NCBI GenBank assembly: GCA_948144175.1
Contig: CANXME010000886.1
Coordinates: 248,001-312,000 of the forward strand
DNA: 64,000 nucleotides
From: Closterium sp. NIES-65
Lineage: Eukaryota; Streptophyta; Zygnematophyceae; Desmidiales; Closteriaceae
Direction of reading: 5' to 3'
Position 1 is the first letter of the stretch. The number at the start of each line of letters is the position of its first letter. Shown in pieces: positions 19,500 to 28,300 of the stretch. A program made the position numbers and the translations under genes. Under the pieces are notes generated by a model that did no database searches, was not told the origin of the DNA, and saw only the letters and a program-made list of their open reading frames with translations.

Positions 19500-19600
19500 T
19501 AGTTCGCTGTGCGCTTGCTGGCTTGCTGTGTGCTCACTGGCTTGCTGTGTGCTTGCTGGCTTGCTGTGTGCTCACTGGCTTGCTGGTTAGCTGTGTGCTC
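19500..19600 (+). repeat. ~19-bp imperfect tandem repeat
   Basis: Units of the type GCTTGCTGTGTGCTCACTG, about five copies, in the presumed 3' untranslated region of the preceding gene. Confidence 0.8.
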
Positions 19601-20755
19601 TGGCCATTGGGTTGCTGGCTTCGATGAGTAGCTGCTTTAGAAGAATCGGGTGTTTGGACGAGTGGCCGTGAGGTGCTTTGCTTTGGTTTTTATTATGGGT
19701 GGGCTCGGTTGGGTGTCTTGTTAGGTGCGGATCGGTATTGGGTGCTTTGCTTCTCTTCTCACGTGTGATTGGCATGCAGGCATGGGTTGACTGGCCTCAG
19801 TGCAATGCAAGGCCATACCATGCAATGCGACCTACAGATGCAGGATGGAAAAGCACGTAGTACAGCTTCCTGCTTCGTGGTCAGTGTCATTGAAAAGCAG
19901 CACAGTGTACTGCCGGGTGTGTTGTATTGCACGTAGTAGTGTCACAAGGTGTGTGGTTTATTTTGTGCGCCTTTCTGTGCCTACATGTCAATCATAAAGT
20001 GAAATCTTATTTGTGCTGCAAGCTGGACTTACGGTATAAATATAATTGCAAACAAGAGGGCTGTGTGGCCAATAATGACATGCAAGCCTGTATGATACCT
20101 AACAGGCTAACACCTTAAGGGGTTATGTGATAGTATATTTCTGGAGAGTAATATTTGCCATAATTCTATCGCCATATCGGTTCCGAGACATGTGACAGAC
20201 TGGATTGTAGTTGGATATAGGGTTGGGCGAGGCGACAACCGCCAGCCATCTCGAAGTTTTGTTACGTGCGGCGAGATTACCACTAGGAGCAGAGTCGTTT
20301 GTAGCTCATGAGAAGCTGCTCGAGCACTGGGAAGGGGGGAGTGTCTGTTGGAAACAGACATGTGAGTGTCTCAAAAGCTCGCTGCTATGCACAAAGGCGG
20401 TGGCCATCACAAAGGACGAGATCCTGCAGGAGAGGGTGGTTTTTAACAAACGGATCTTGCTCCGCGGCACAACACCGATTGGAGGTCAAAAGGAGGTTAA
20501 GAAGCCCTAGGATCTGAGGCTGGGATATTTGTTCATCCATGGCGGGCCTGACAAGTCAACTGGGGAGCAGCGGCCCTGCGAAGTTGAAAGCAGTGGGCGC
20601 TCTTCTTGCCATTTGGTACAGGCAGTTGGGGTTTCTGGCAGTACTCCCTCGCTCGACTGACTCCACATGATTCAAGTGGTTTCCACTGCCCTTCGTCGCG
20701 CCTTGACCATGCTCAATTCTGGCCGCACGACAGACTCGCCGGGTGATGTACTGTT
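19601..20755. other. Intergenic region; nothing recognised
   Basis: AT-richer unique sequence between the secreted-protein gene and the first LTR element of the cluster. No convincing reading frame, RNA gene or transposon end is visible. Confidence 0.5.
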
Positions 20756-20760
20756 CCGGG

Positions 20761-20902
20761 TGCTGAAAGGCTAGGCAAGAATCAGAAACAGGGAAGAGGT
20801 TTTTCACTAGCATGCAGTTGAGTACATATAGCAAACCCTAATTCGAGCTGTACTCGCTATAGAGTACCCCACTGCAGGCTACACAAACATCACATTCTGA
20901 CA
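20761..20902 (-). repeat. 3' LTR of the outer non-autonomous element (142 bp)
   Basis: Starts TGCTGAAAGG on the plus strand (the other LTR has TGTTGAAAGG) and ends CATTCTGACA. It contains AAACCCTA. It differs from the right LTR mainly by a short length change. Confidence 0.88.
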
Positions 20903-21525
20903 CACCCCCATAGTCAAAGTGGGGTACAATCAATACAACAAGCAGGCAGAGCAGTAGTTCACAATTATAAGCAAAGCTAGAGGCAGTCACAGAGGGCAAG
21001 TGAGGAGGAGGAGAAACTGTGAGGGCGAGAAGATGGGAGGCGACGGCTGAAGCTGCAGACACACAGGAAGCAGGAGTGCGCAGCACTGACGCTACCAGGC
21101 TAAACCCGGACTACACGACGACAGACGCAGGTGGCTCACTGTGCTCCCAGGAGTGCACACACTGTGGCTACCGGGCGCAGAGCCCCGGACTACTCAGGCC
21201 ACAGTGGGTCGTGGCTCTCTGGACTACTAGGAGTGCTCACACTGTGGCTATCGGGTACAGAGCCCCGGACTACTCAGGCTACAGGGGGTCGTGGCTCTCT
21301 GGACTTCAGGCGCTGCGGCCGACAAGTCGGCTACCTCTGGTCAACCTCCCCCAACTGTCCCACACCCCTTTCACACACTCCCTACTGCACCTCTAGCACT
21401 GCTCACACGCCACTCCCCTCGTACCACTCCGACGACTCCAACACATCCACCCCCCTCAGCGGCAGCTGCAGCAGTGGGGGACGGAGGAGGAGGAGGAGCA
21501 GGGGACGGCTCACACACCCGGCACC

Positions 21526-21655
21526 TGACAAAGTTTGAAGAAAGAAAGAGGAATGAACTAGCAGAAATGGGGATACAAATAGCAAACCCTAGAAGGGTTG
21601 TACTCGCTATAGAGCACCCCACTACAGGCTAGAACATAAGAATAATATTCTGACA
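21526..21655 (-). repeat. 3' LTR of the nested non-autonomous element
   Basis: 130 bp, TGACAAAGTT...TATTCTGACA on the plus strand. Nearly identical to 23058-23187. Contains AAACCCTAGAAGGGTT. Confidence 0.93.
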
Positions 21656-22374
21656 CACCCCCATAGCCAAAGTGGGGTGTAATCAGCAGAGCAGGCAAAG
21701 CAAAACAAGCTCAGGGTGGATCACAATGTCACCACACATTCTGAGCACAAGTTCAAGAAGAAATAGTTTAGAGTTCACAATTATAAGCAAAGCTAGTGGT
21801 AGTCACAACGGGCAAGTGAGGAGGAGGAGGGAGAGTGAGGGGAGAGGAGACAGGAGGCGACGGCTGAAGCTGCAGACACACGGGCAACAGGAGGCAGACT
21901 GGCACAGCGGCTACCGGACAGCGCCCGGACTACAGGAGTAACAGGCCCCGCGGCTCAAATAGCGGCGGACGGGCAACGGACCCACGGGCGGCTGGCACAG
22001 CTGGCTACGACTGGGCTACCGGGACAGCGCCCCGGACTACAGGTGCTGCGGACGACAAGCCGGCAGCCTCCGCTCAACCTCCCGCAAACAGTCCCACCCC
22101 CCTGATACACACCCACTGCTACACCGCTAGCTCTACTCCCACGCACCCCCCCTTAAACCCTAAACCCCAGTCTCCCACACAACCACCCCCCTCAGCGACA
22201 GCTGCAGCAGTGGGAGACGAAGGAGGAGGAGGAGCAAAGGGAGGAAGGCACACCGTTCACCCCCATACCCGCCACCCCACAGCTCGCCCCTCCACGGGGC
22301 GGCGGGGGGGGAGGGGGGGGGTGGGGGGGGAGGCGGGGTGGTGAAAGGGACCCACCACGGGCCTGGTTGGAGGG

Positions 22375-22800
22375 CGGGGCCGCGACAAGGGGCGGGGCCG
22401 CGACGAGGGGCGGGGCCGCGAAGTAGGGCGGGGCCGCTTCGAGGGGCGGGGCCGCGACACAGGGCGGGGCCGCGACGTAGGGCAGGGCCGCGACGAGGGG
22501 CGGGGCCGCGACACAGGGCGGGGCCGCGACGTAGGGCGGGGCCGCGACGGTCGGGGCAGGGCCGCTTCGAGGGGCGGGGCCGCGACACAGGGCGGGGCCG
22601 CGACGTAGGGCGGGGCCGCGACGGTCGGGGCAGGGCCGCTTCGAGGGGCGGGGCCGCGACGGTCGGGGCGGGGCCGCGACGTAGGGCAGGGCCGCTTCGA
22701 GGGGCGGGGCCGCGACGGTCGGGGCGGGGCCGCGACGTAGGGCAGGGCCGCTTCGAGGGGCGGGGCCGCGACGCAGGGCGGGGCCGCGACGGTAGGGCAG
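22375..22800 (-). repeat. GC-rich ~20-bp tandem repeat in the element leader
   Basis: About 20 units of the type GGGGCCGCGACGTAGGGCGG with variants (GACGGTCGGGGC, CTTCGAGGGGCG), arranged in a higher-order order. Long reading frames here on both strands are composition artefacts. Confidence 0.9.
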
Positions 22801-22990
22801 ACGCCCGCCGCGCGCCTCGGGGCGCACAGCGGGCAAAGAACCGCCGCGCGCCCCGGGGCGCACGGCGGGCAGAAAACCGCCGCGCGCCTCGGGGCGCACG
22901 GCGGGAAGGAAAACCGCCGCGCGCCTCGGGGCGCACGGCGGGAAGGAAAACCGCCGCGCGCCTCGGGGCGCACGGCGGGAAGGAAAGGTA
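22800..22990 (-). repeat. ~37-bp tandem repeat in the element leader
   Basis: Five units built on CCGCCGCGCGCCTCGGGGCG and CACGGCGGGAAG. The same unit type occurs at 23480-23570 and 43905-44030 in related elements. Confidence 0.9.
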
Positions 22991-23009
22991 GCAGCGGAAG
23001 CGAGGTGGA

Positions 23010-23057
23010 AACCCACCCACAGGATCGATCCAAGGGGATCGACCTGCTCTGATAGCA
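23010..23057 (-). promoter_or_regulatory. Primer site and post-primer hairpin, nested non-autonomous element
   Basis: TGCTATCAGAGC next to the LTR, then a stem TCGATCC/GGATCGA with a 4-nt loop and a GTGGGTGGG block. Confidence 0.75.
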
Positions 23058-23187
23058 TGACAAAGTTTGAAGAAAGAAAGGGGATTGAACTAGCAAGAAT
23101 GAGGATACAAATAGCAAACCCTAGAAGGGTTGTACTCGCTATAGAGCACCCCACTACAGGCTAGAACATAAGAATAATATTCTGACA
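23058..23187 (-). repeat. 5' LTR of the nested non-autonomous element
   Basis: 130 bp, same ends as 21526-21655, followed on the minus strand by the primer site and a hairpin. Confidence 0.93.
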
Positions 23188-23269
23188 GCACCCCCATACT
23201 CTCCACCCCTAAACCCTAAAACAGAAGCGCGTGCAGCAGCGGGGGTGGGGCGCGGTCAGAAGCTCGGGA

Positions 23270-23410
23270 CGAACCGCACGCGGGGTGCCCGGGCCGCACG
23301 CGGGCCTGGCGTAGCCCGTACGGGCCGCGCGCGGGCCTGGCGCAGCCCGTACGGGCCGTGGGCGGGCCTGGCGCAGCCCATACGGGCCGCGCGCGGACAT
23401 GGCGCAGGTC
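23270..23410 (-). repeat. ~31-bp tandem repeat GCCTGGCGCAGCCCGTACGG
   Basis: Four to five units of CGGGCCTGGCGCAGCCCGTA plus GGGCCGCGCG in the leader of the outer element. The same unit is found at 43620-43800 and 2366-2450. Confidence 0.9.
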
Positions 23411-23611
23411 GTGCGGGCCGCGTCAGGCGACGGGGGGCGACGCGACGGTCGACAGGGGGCGACGCGTGGTTCGACGGGGCAGAAAACCGCCGCGCGCCCC
23501 GAGCGCGCGGCGGGAAGAAAAATCGCTCCGCGCCCGGAGCGCGCGGCAGGCAGGAAACAGCACGCGCCCGGGGCACGCTATAGACAGTAGAGCAGCGGAA
23601 GCATCGGGTGG

Positions 23612-23659
23612 GGCCCACCCACAGGATCGACCCAGGAGGGTCGACCTGCTCTAATAGCA
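23612..23659 (-). promoter_or_regulatory. Primer site and post-primer hairpin, outer non-autonomous element
   Basis: TGCTATTAGAGC next to the LTR, then a stem TCGACCC/GGGTCGA with a 4-nt loop and a GGGTGGGCCC block. Confidence 0.75.
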
Positions 23660-23792
23660 TGTTGAAAGGCTAGGCAAGAATCAGAAACAGGAAAGGGCTG
23701 AGTACAGTTGAGTACATATAGCAAACCCTAATTCGGGGTGTACTCGCTATAGAGTACCCCACTACAGGCTACACAAACATCACATTCTGACA
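23660..23792 (-). repeat. 5' LTR of the outer non-autonomous element (133 bp)
   Basis: TGTTGAAAGG...CATTCTGACA on the plus strand, adjoining the primer site at its left and the CCGGG duplication at its right. Confidence 0.9.
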
Positions 23793-23797
23793 CCGGG

Positions 23798-24067
23798 ATG
23801 CGGAGAGTCACTACATTACGGGAGTAGACTACGGAGGAAGGCACGGGGTTGTACGGGTGATCGTAGCGTTGCACTAGGCGTTCTCACTACTTGCTATGTT
23901 CAATGGTAAGAATTCCACTAAGAAATTTAGAGAACATTAGATTACAATGAGGCATGCAAGTCTATATAGCTAGAAAGACATTCCAACACTTAGCAAGCCC
24001 TCTGCAATGCGAACTGCAGCAGAAGAGCGGCTTGCCAACGCTGCAGCAGAGTAGTCTGCCAGCGCGG
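23798..24067. other. Short unique stretch between elements
   Basis: No gene. It ends in three imperfect ~25-bp repeats of the type GCAGCAGAGTAGTCTGCCAG; a similar unit resumes at 31425 beyond the copia element, showing the element landed in a small tandem repeat. Confidence 0.6.
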
Positions 24068-24195
24068 TGTCAGAACATCATAGCTCATGCATATTGTGTA
24101 GGCTATAGTGGGGTAGCCCACAAGGGGTACAACCCAATTAGGGTTAGTACTTGTACCCAATTCATTCATAGTTCATTCATTCTCGTTTCTTCTCA
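24068..24195 (+). repeat. 5' LTR (128 bp)
   Basis: TGTCAGAACATC...TTCTTCTCA. Contains ATAGTGGGGTAGCC and AACCCAATTAGGGTT. Confidence 0.95.
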
Positions 24196-24240
24196 TGGTA
24201 TCGAGCAGGTTCCCTAACGGGAACGATTCCTAGGGCCCAC
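24196..24240 (+). promoter_or_regulatory. Primer site, hairpin and GGGCCCAC box
   Basis: TGGTATCGAGC (initiator-Met type with one base missing relative to TGGTATCAGAGC), hairpin GTTCCC-TAAC-GGGAAC at 24209-24224, then TAGGGCCCAC at 24231-24240. Confidence 0.8.
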
Positions 24241-24639
24241 AACTACGAATTTTTTTTTTTCCTGCCCGGAGCGCGCTCCGCTTAGGCCCGAGTCGCGCCT
24301 CGTGTGCTTTCCTTACCGTCGCGCCCTCGCTAAGCCCCTCACGGCCCCGTCGCGTCGCCCTTAGCGGCCCCTAGCGGCCCCGTCGCGCGGCCCTAGCGGT
24401 CGCGTCGCGCCGCCCTAACGACTGCGTCGCGCCGCCCAAGCCGCCCTCACGGCCCCCTAGCGGCCTCTTGCGGCCCCGATCCGCCGCTGTTGCGGCCCCG
24501 ATCCGCCGCCCTTCGCGACCCGTCGCCGCTCTCCCCCTGCGGCCCCTCGCCGCCCTTTCACCAGCGGCCCCGTCGGCGCCCTTGCACAGCCCTGACGCTG
24601 CCCTAACTGCGGCTCTGTCGCCGCCCTCTTCAGCGGCCC

Positions 24640-25290
24640 GTCGCCGCCCTTCTCAGCGGCCCCGCCGTCTCCTTTCGGCGGCCCCGCCGACTCCTTTCAG
24701 CGGCCCCGCCGTCTCCTTTCAGCGGCCCCGCCGTCTCCTTTCAGCGGCCCCGCCACTACCCCTGCAGCGGCCTCGTCACCGCCCTTTCAGCGGCCCCGCC
24801 GCCTCCTTTCAGCGGCCCCGCCGCCTCCTCTCGGCGGCCCCGCCGCCTCCTCTCTGCTGCCCCGCCGCCTCCTCTCGGCGGCCCCGCCGCCTCCTCTCGG
24901 CGGCCCCGCCGCCTCCTCTCTGCGGCCCCGCCGCCTCCTCTCGGTGGCCCAGCCGCCTCCTCTCAGCGGCCCCGGACGCCGCCCTCTCAGCGGCCCTTCC
25001 GCCGCCTCCTTTGCGGCCCCGCCGAGCCGCCCAGCAGCAGAGCCACCGAGCCGCCCAGCAGCCGAGCCGCCGAGCCGCCCAGCCTCCGAGTCGCCCAGCA
25101 GCCGAGCCACTGTGCCGCCCAGCCGCTGTGCCGCCCAGCAGCCGAGCCACCGAACCGCCCAGCCGCCGAGCCGCCCAGCAACTGAGCCGCCCAGCAGCCG
25201 AGCCGCCGAGACGCCCAGCTGCCGAGCCGCCTACCGCCCAGCTGCCGAGCCGCCGAGTCGCCCTGCAGCCGAGCCACCCGAGCCGCCCTG
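24640..25290 (+). repeat. GC-rich tandem repeats in the leader
   Basis: Units of GGCCCCGCCGCCTCCTCTC (to ~25000), then GCCGAGCCGCCCAGCAGCC (to ~25290), between the primer site and gag. Confidence 0.9.
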
Positions 25291-25362
25291 TCTGGTAAGA
25301 GCAGCGCCTCTGTCACTGCACTGCCCTCACCCTACTGTTCGTGCTGCTAGTCTACTGTTGTC

Positions 25363-28300
25363 ATGGCTACCCCAAGTGTCCTCGCTTTTGACGCTGAGGG
25401 TCAGGCCATTGACTTTGACGTATGAATAGATGACCTGCAGCTTTTCTTACAGTGCGATAGGGCGGACGGTCTCTCTCTCTTTGACCTCACCTCTGGTGCC
25501 TCTCCTGCCCCTGGTGCTGATGCTGACGCCACTGTCCGCTCACAGTGGGCCACGGGCGATGCTGCTGCACGTCTTGCTGTGCGTCGCCACCTGCCTACCT
25601 CTGAGTGTGCGCACTTTAACCACTACAAGAGTGCTCAGACCTTGTACGACGCTGTAGTTGTACGCTACTCCTCCCCTGCCACTGCTGCACTGAGCCGCCT
25701 CATGCTACCGTACCTCTTCCCTGACCTTGCTGCCTTTCCCACAGTCGCTGACCTCATTACGCACCTCCGCACTAGTGACACTCGCTACCGCGCTGCGCTT
25801 CGTGCTGAGTTCTGCGCCAAGAACCCCCCCCCCCCATGTACATCACTCTCTACTACATAGTCACCCGTCTCCCTGACTCCCTTCGCGTAGTCAGGAACCA
25901 CTTTCTCTCAGTCTGTACCACCACTCTCACTGTTGACCTCCTTGAGAAGGCCCTCCTAGCAGCGGAGAAGAGCATAGTCTCTGTAGGGGCCTCTCGTGGT
26001 GACCCGCGCACCCCCATCTTTGAGGGGTGTTCCCCCTCCCCTATTTTGCCCTCTGTTGCCTCTGCTGCTGCGGGCGACCTCGTTGGTCTGGAGTCGGTCG
26101 GTGCGGCGTCTACCCCTAGTGGGAAGCGTCGCTCTGGCAAGGGCAAGGGGGGCAGGGGCGCTGGAGGAGCTAGCGGGGGCGGTGGAGGCGGCAGTGGAGG
26201 CAGTGGAGGGGGTGGGGGTGGTGGTGGGAGTGGTGGCGGGGGTGGAGGTGTCGGCGGCGGCAGTGAAGGCGGAGGCGGCGGCGGCGATGGCAGTGGGAGC
26301 GGAGGTGGTGGAGGTGGCGGAGGTGGAGGAGGCGGTGGCGGAGGAGGAGGAGGAGGAGGAGGAGGTCGTGGCTCTTCGCAGAGGAGTGGCTCCGGTGGTG
26401 GTCAGCGCCAGCAGCAGCAGCGCAGTCGGGAGACCCTGTCCCCTCAGCAGCTCCGTGAGTGGTACGCTGCACGCCAGCGAGGTGGGGGTACTGGTCCGTG
26501 CACCTACGTCATGCGCACCGGCGACCGTGCAGGTGAGTAGTGTGGGGGTGCGCACCCCACCCAGCGCTGCTTTGGCCGCCTGATGGACGCTTGGCGTCAC
26601 TAGTTCCCTGAGGCCTCTGAGATCCCTCGCTGGGGCGAGCTGTCTAGGAAAGGGGTAGCTATCTTTGACCTTGACTTTGATGCTATTCTTGCTGCTATGT
26701 ATACTATGTCTATTAGTAAGGAGGGTGACTGTTACCCGTGTTTCCCGCCCGACCCGGGCATTGCGACTGCTGCTCTAGGTGCTGGTGAGGCTGCTGCTCT
26801 TGGTGCTAGCGAGGCTGCTGCTCTAGGTGCTAGTGCGTCTGCTTCCTCCGGTACTGGTGAGTCTGCCCTCTCAGGTACTGGGTCGGCTTCGGCCTCCCAC
26901 ACCTTCACACTTGACTCGGGGGCTTCTCGCTCCTTCTTTCGAGACCGCACCACACTCACGCCGCTTGGTCGGCCAGTTGCAGTCTCCCTGGCAGACCCCT
27001 CTGGGGGGTCCTGTCCTTGCTCACTTCTCCACTGTCCTCCCGTGTCCGACGGCCCCCTCTGGCACCCTGTCTGGTCTTTACCTCCCCTCATTCTCTATGA
27101 ACTTGGTGAGTGGTGCTGACCTACAGGATGCGGGGGTTCACCAGTTCACTCCTGCGAGTCAGCGGGTGACCCACTGCACGGACGCTCGGACAGGCCGACA
27201 CCTGGCCACGTTTACACGTCGGCCGGGTTCGAGCATGTACACAGTGACCAGTGCGTCTCCTCCAGTCCCTGCATCTGGTCAGGTAGTTGTGTTGGGTCAG
27301 GTGTTAGCTACAGCGTCCAGGTCTGGTGTTGAGTCTGCTCCCTGCTCGTGTCGCCTCCTGTCTCACGAGACTCTCCTCTGGCACCACCGCCTTGGTCACC
27401 CCTCCCTGCTTCGTCTCCGAAGCATGGCCTCCCGTGTCCTTGTCTCTGGTCTTCCCCGGTCCCTCCCTCCCCTTCCTCCGGGGCCTGGCCCTACCAGCGT
27501 CCCCTATGTCGAGGGGCGGCAGCGGGCTGCCCCTCACTCCTCCCAGTTTCCTCCGACAGAGGCCCCACTGCAGACGCTTCACATAGACGTGTGAGGCCCA
27601 GCCCGCGTTCGTGGACAGGGTCACGAGCGCTACTTCCTGCTGGTGGTTGACGACTACTCGCGTTACACCACAGTCTTCCCCTTGCGCAGCAAGGGTGATA
27701 TCACTGAGGTGTTGATCGACTGGATCCGCGCAGCTCGTCTCCAGCTCAGGCAGAGCTTCGGCTCGGACTTTCCTGTTCTACGTCTGCACTCTAACAGAGG
27801 CAGAGAGTTCTCCTCTGGCCTTCTGCGAGCCTACTGTCGTGCACGAGGCATCCGCCAGACCTTCACACTTCCGGACTCTCCACATCGAAATGGGATTGCT
27901 GAGCGCCGCATTGGCATGGTCATGGACGTCGCCCGTACGTCCATGATGCATGCGGCTGCCCCCCATTTTCTGTGGCCGTTTGCGGTCCGGTACGCGGCGC
28001 ATCAGATCAACCTTCAGCCCAGGGTCTCCATGCCGGAGACCTCCCCAGCTTTGTTGTGGACGGGGAAGGTTGGCGATGCGTCTGCATTCCGTGTCTGGGG
28101 ATCTCGGGCGTTTGTCCGCGACTTGTCTGCAGACAAGCTGTCCCCTCGTGCTGCTCCTTGCGTCTTCCTGGGTTTCCCCCCTTACGCGCCAGGGTGGCAG
28201 TTCTACCACCCCACCTCTCGCCGTGTTCTGTCCTCCCAGGACGTCACTTTCGACGAGTCGGTCCCCTACTACCGTCTCTTCCCCTACCGCACTCCGTCCC

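Larger units (their letters stand above)
21526..23187 (-). mobile_element. Non-autonomous short LTR element (nested), 1662 bp
   Basis: Perfect target duplication GCACC at 21521-21525 and 23188-23192. Two 130-bp LTRs start TGTCAG and end GTCA in element orientation. The primer site TGCTATCAGAGCAGG lies next to the 5' LTR and a polypurine tract precedes the 3' LTR. The interior is mostly GC-rich tandem repeats, a degenerate Pro/Val/Leu-rich frame and the conserved 3' region. It encodes no enzymes and probably moves using proteins of the copia elements, an inference from the shared primer site, LTR core and 3' region. Confidence 0.93.
20761..23792 (-). mobile_element. Non-autonomous short LTR element (outer), interrupted by a second one
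   Basis: Flanked by a perfect 5-bp target duplication CCGGG (20756-20760 and 23793-23797). LTRs lie at 20761-20902 and 23660-23792. Without the inserted element (21526-23187 plus its duplication) it is about 1365 bp. Primer-site sequence TGCTATTAGAGCAGG adjoins the right LTR, and a polypurine tract (CTATGGGGGTG) adjoins the left one. The interior has a GC-rich repeat leader and the conserved 3' region, with no gag, protease, integrase or RT. Confidence 0.9.

Noticed and set aside
22148..22170. Interstitial telomere (CCCTAAA repeats here and at ~23207)
   Set aside because: Only about two units each, inside LTR elements; better explained by element sequence.
22160..23154. Long overlapping reading frames (Arg/Pro-rich, ~290-320 codons) on the minus strand
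   Set aside because: They lie in GC-rich tandem repeats of a non-autonomous element, are open in several frames at once and have no domain.
24468..25298. Pro/Arg/Ala-rich protein upstream of gag
   Set aside because: The frame lies wholly in the GC-rich tandem-repeat leader, and equivalent frames are not conserved between families.
25836..26540. Separate gene for a Gly-rich protein
   Set aside because: It is the second part of copia gag (continuing after the poly-C run); the Gly tract and LREWYA box match gag of the other copies.
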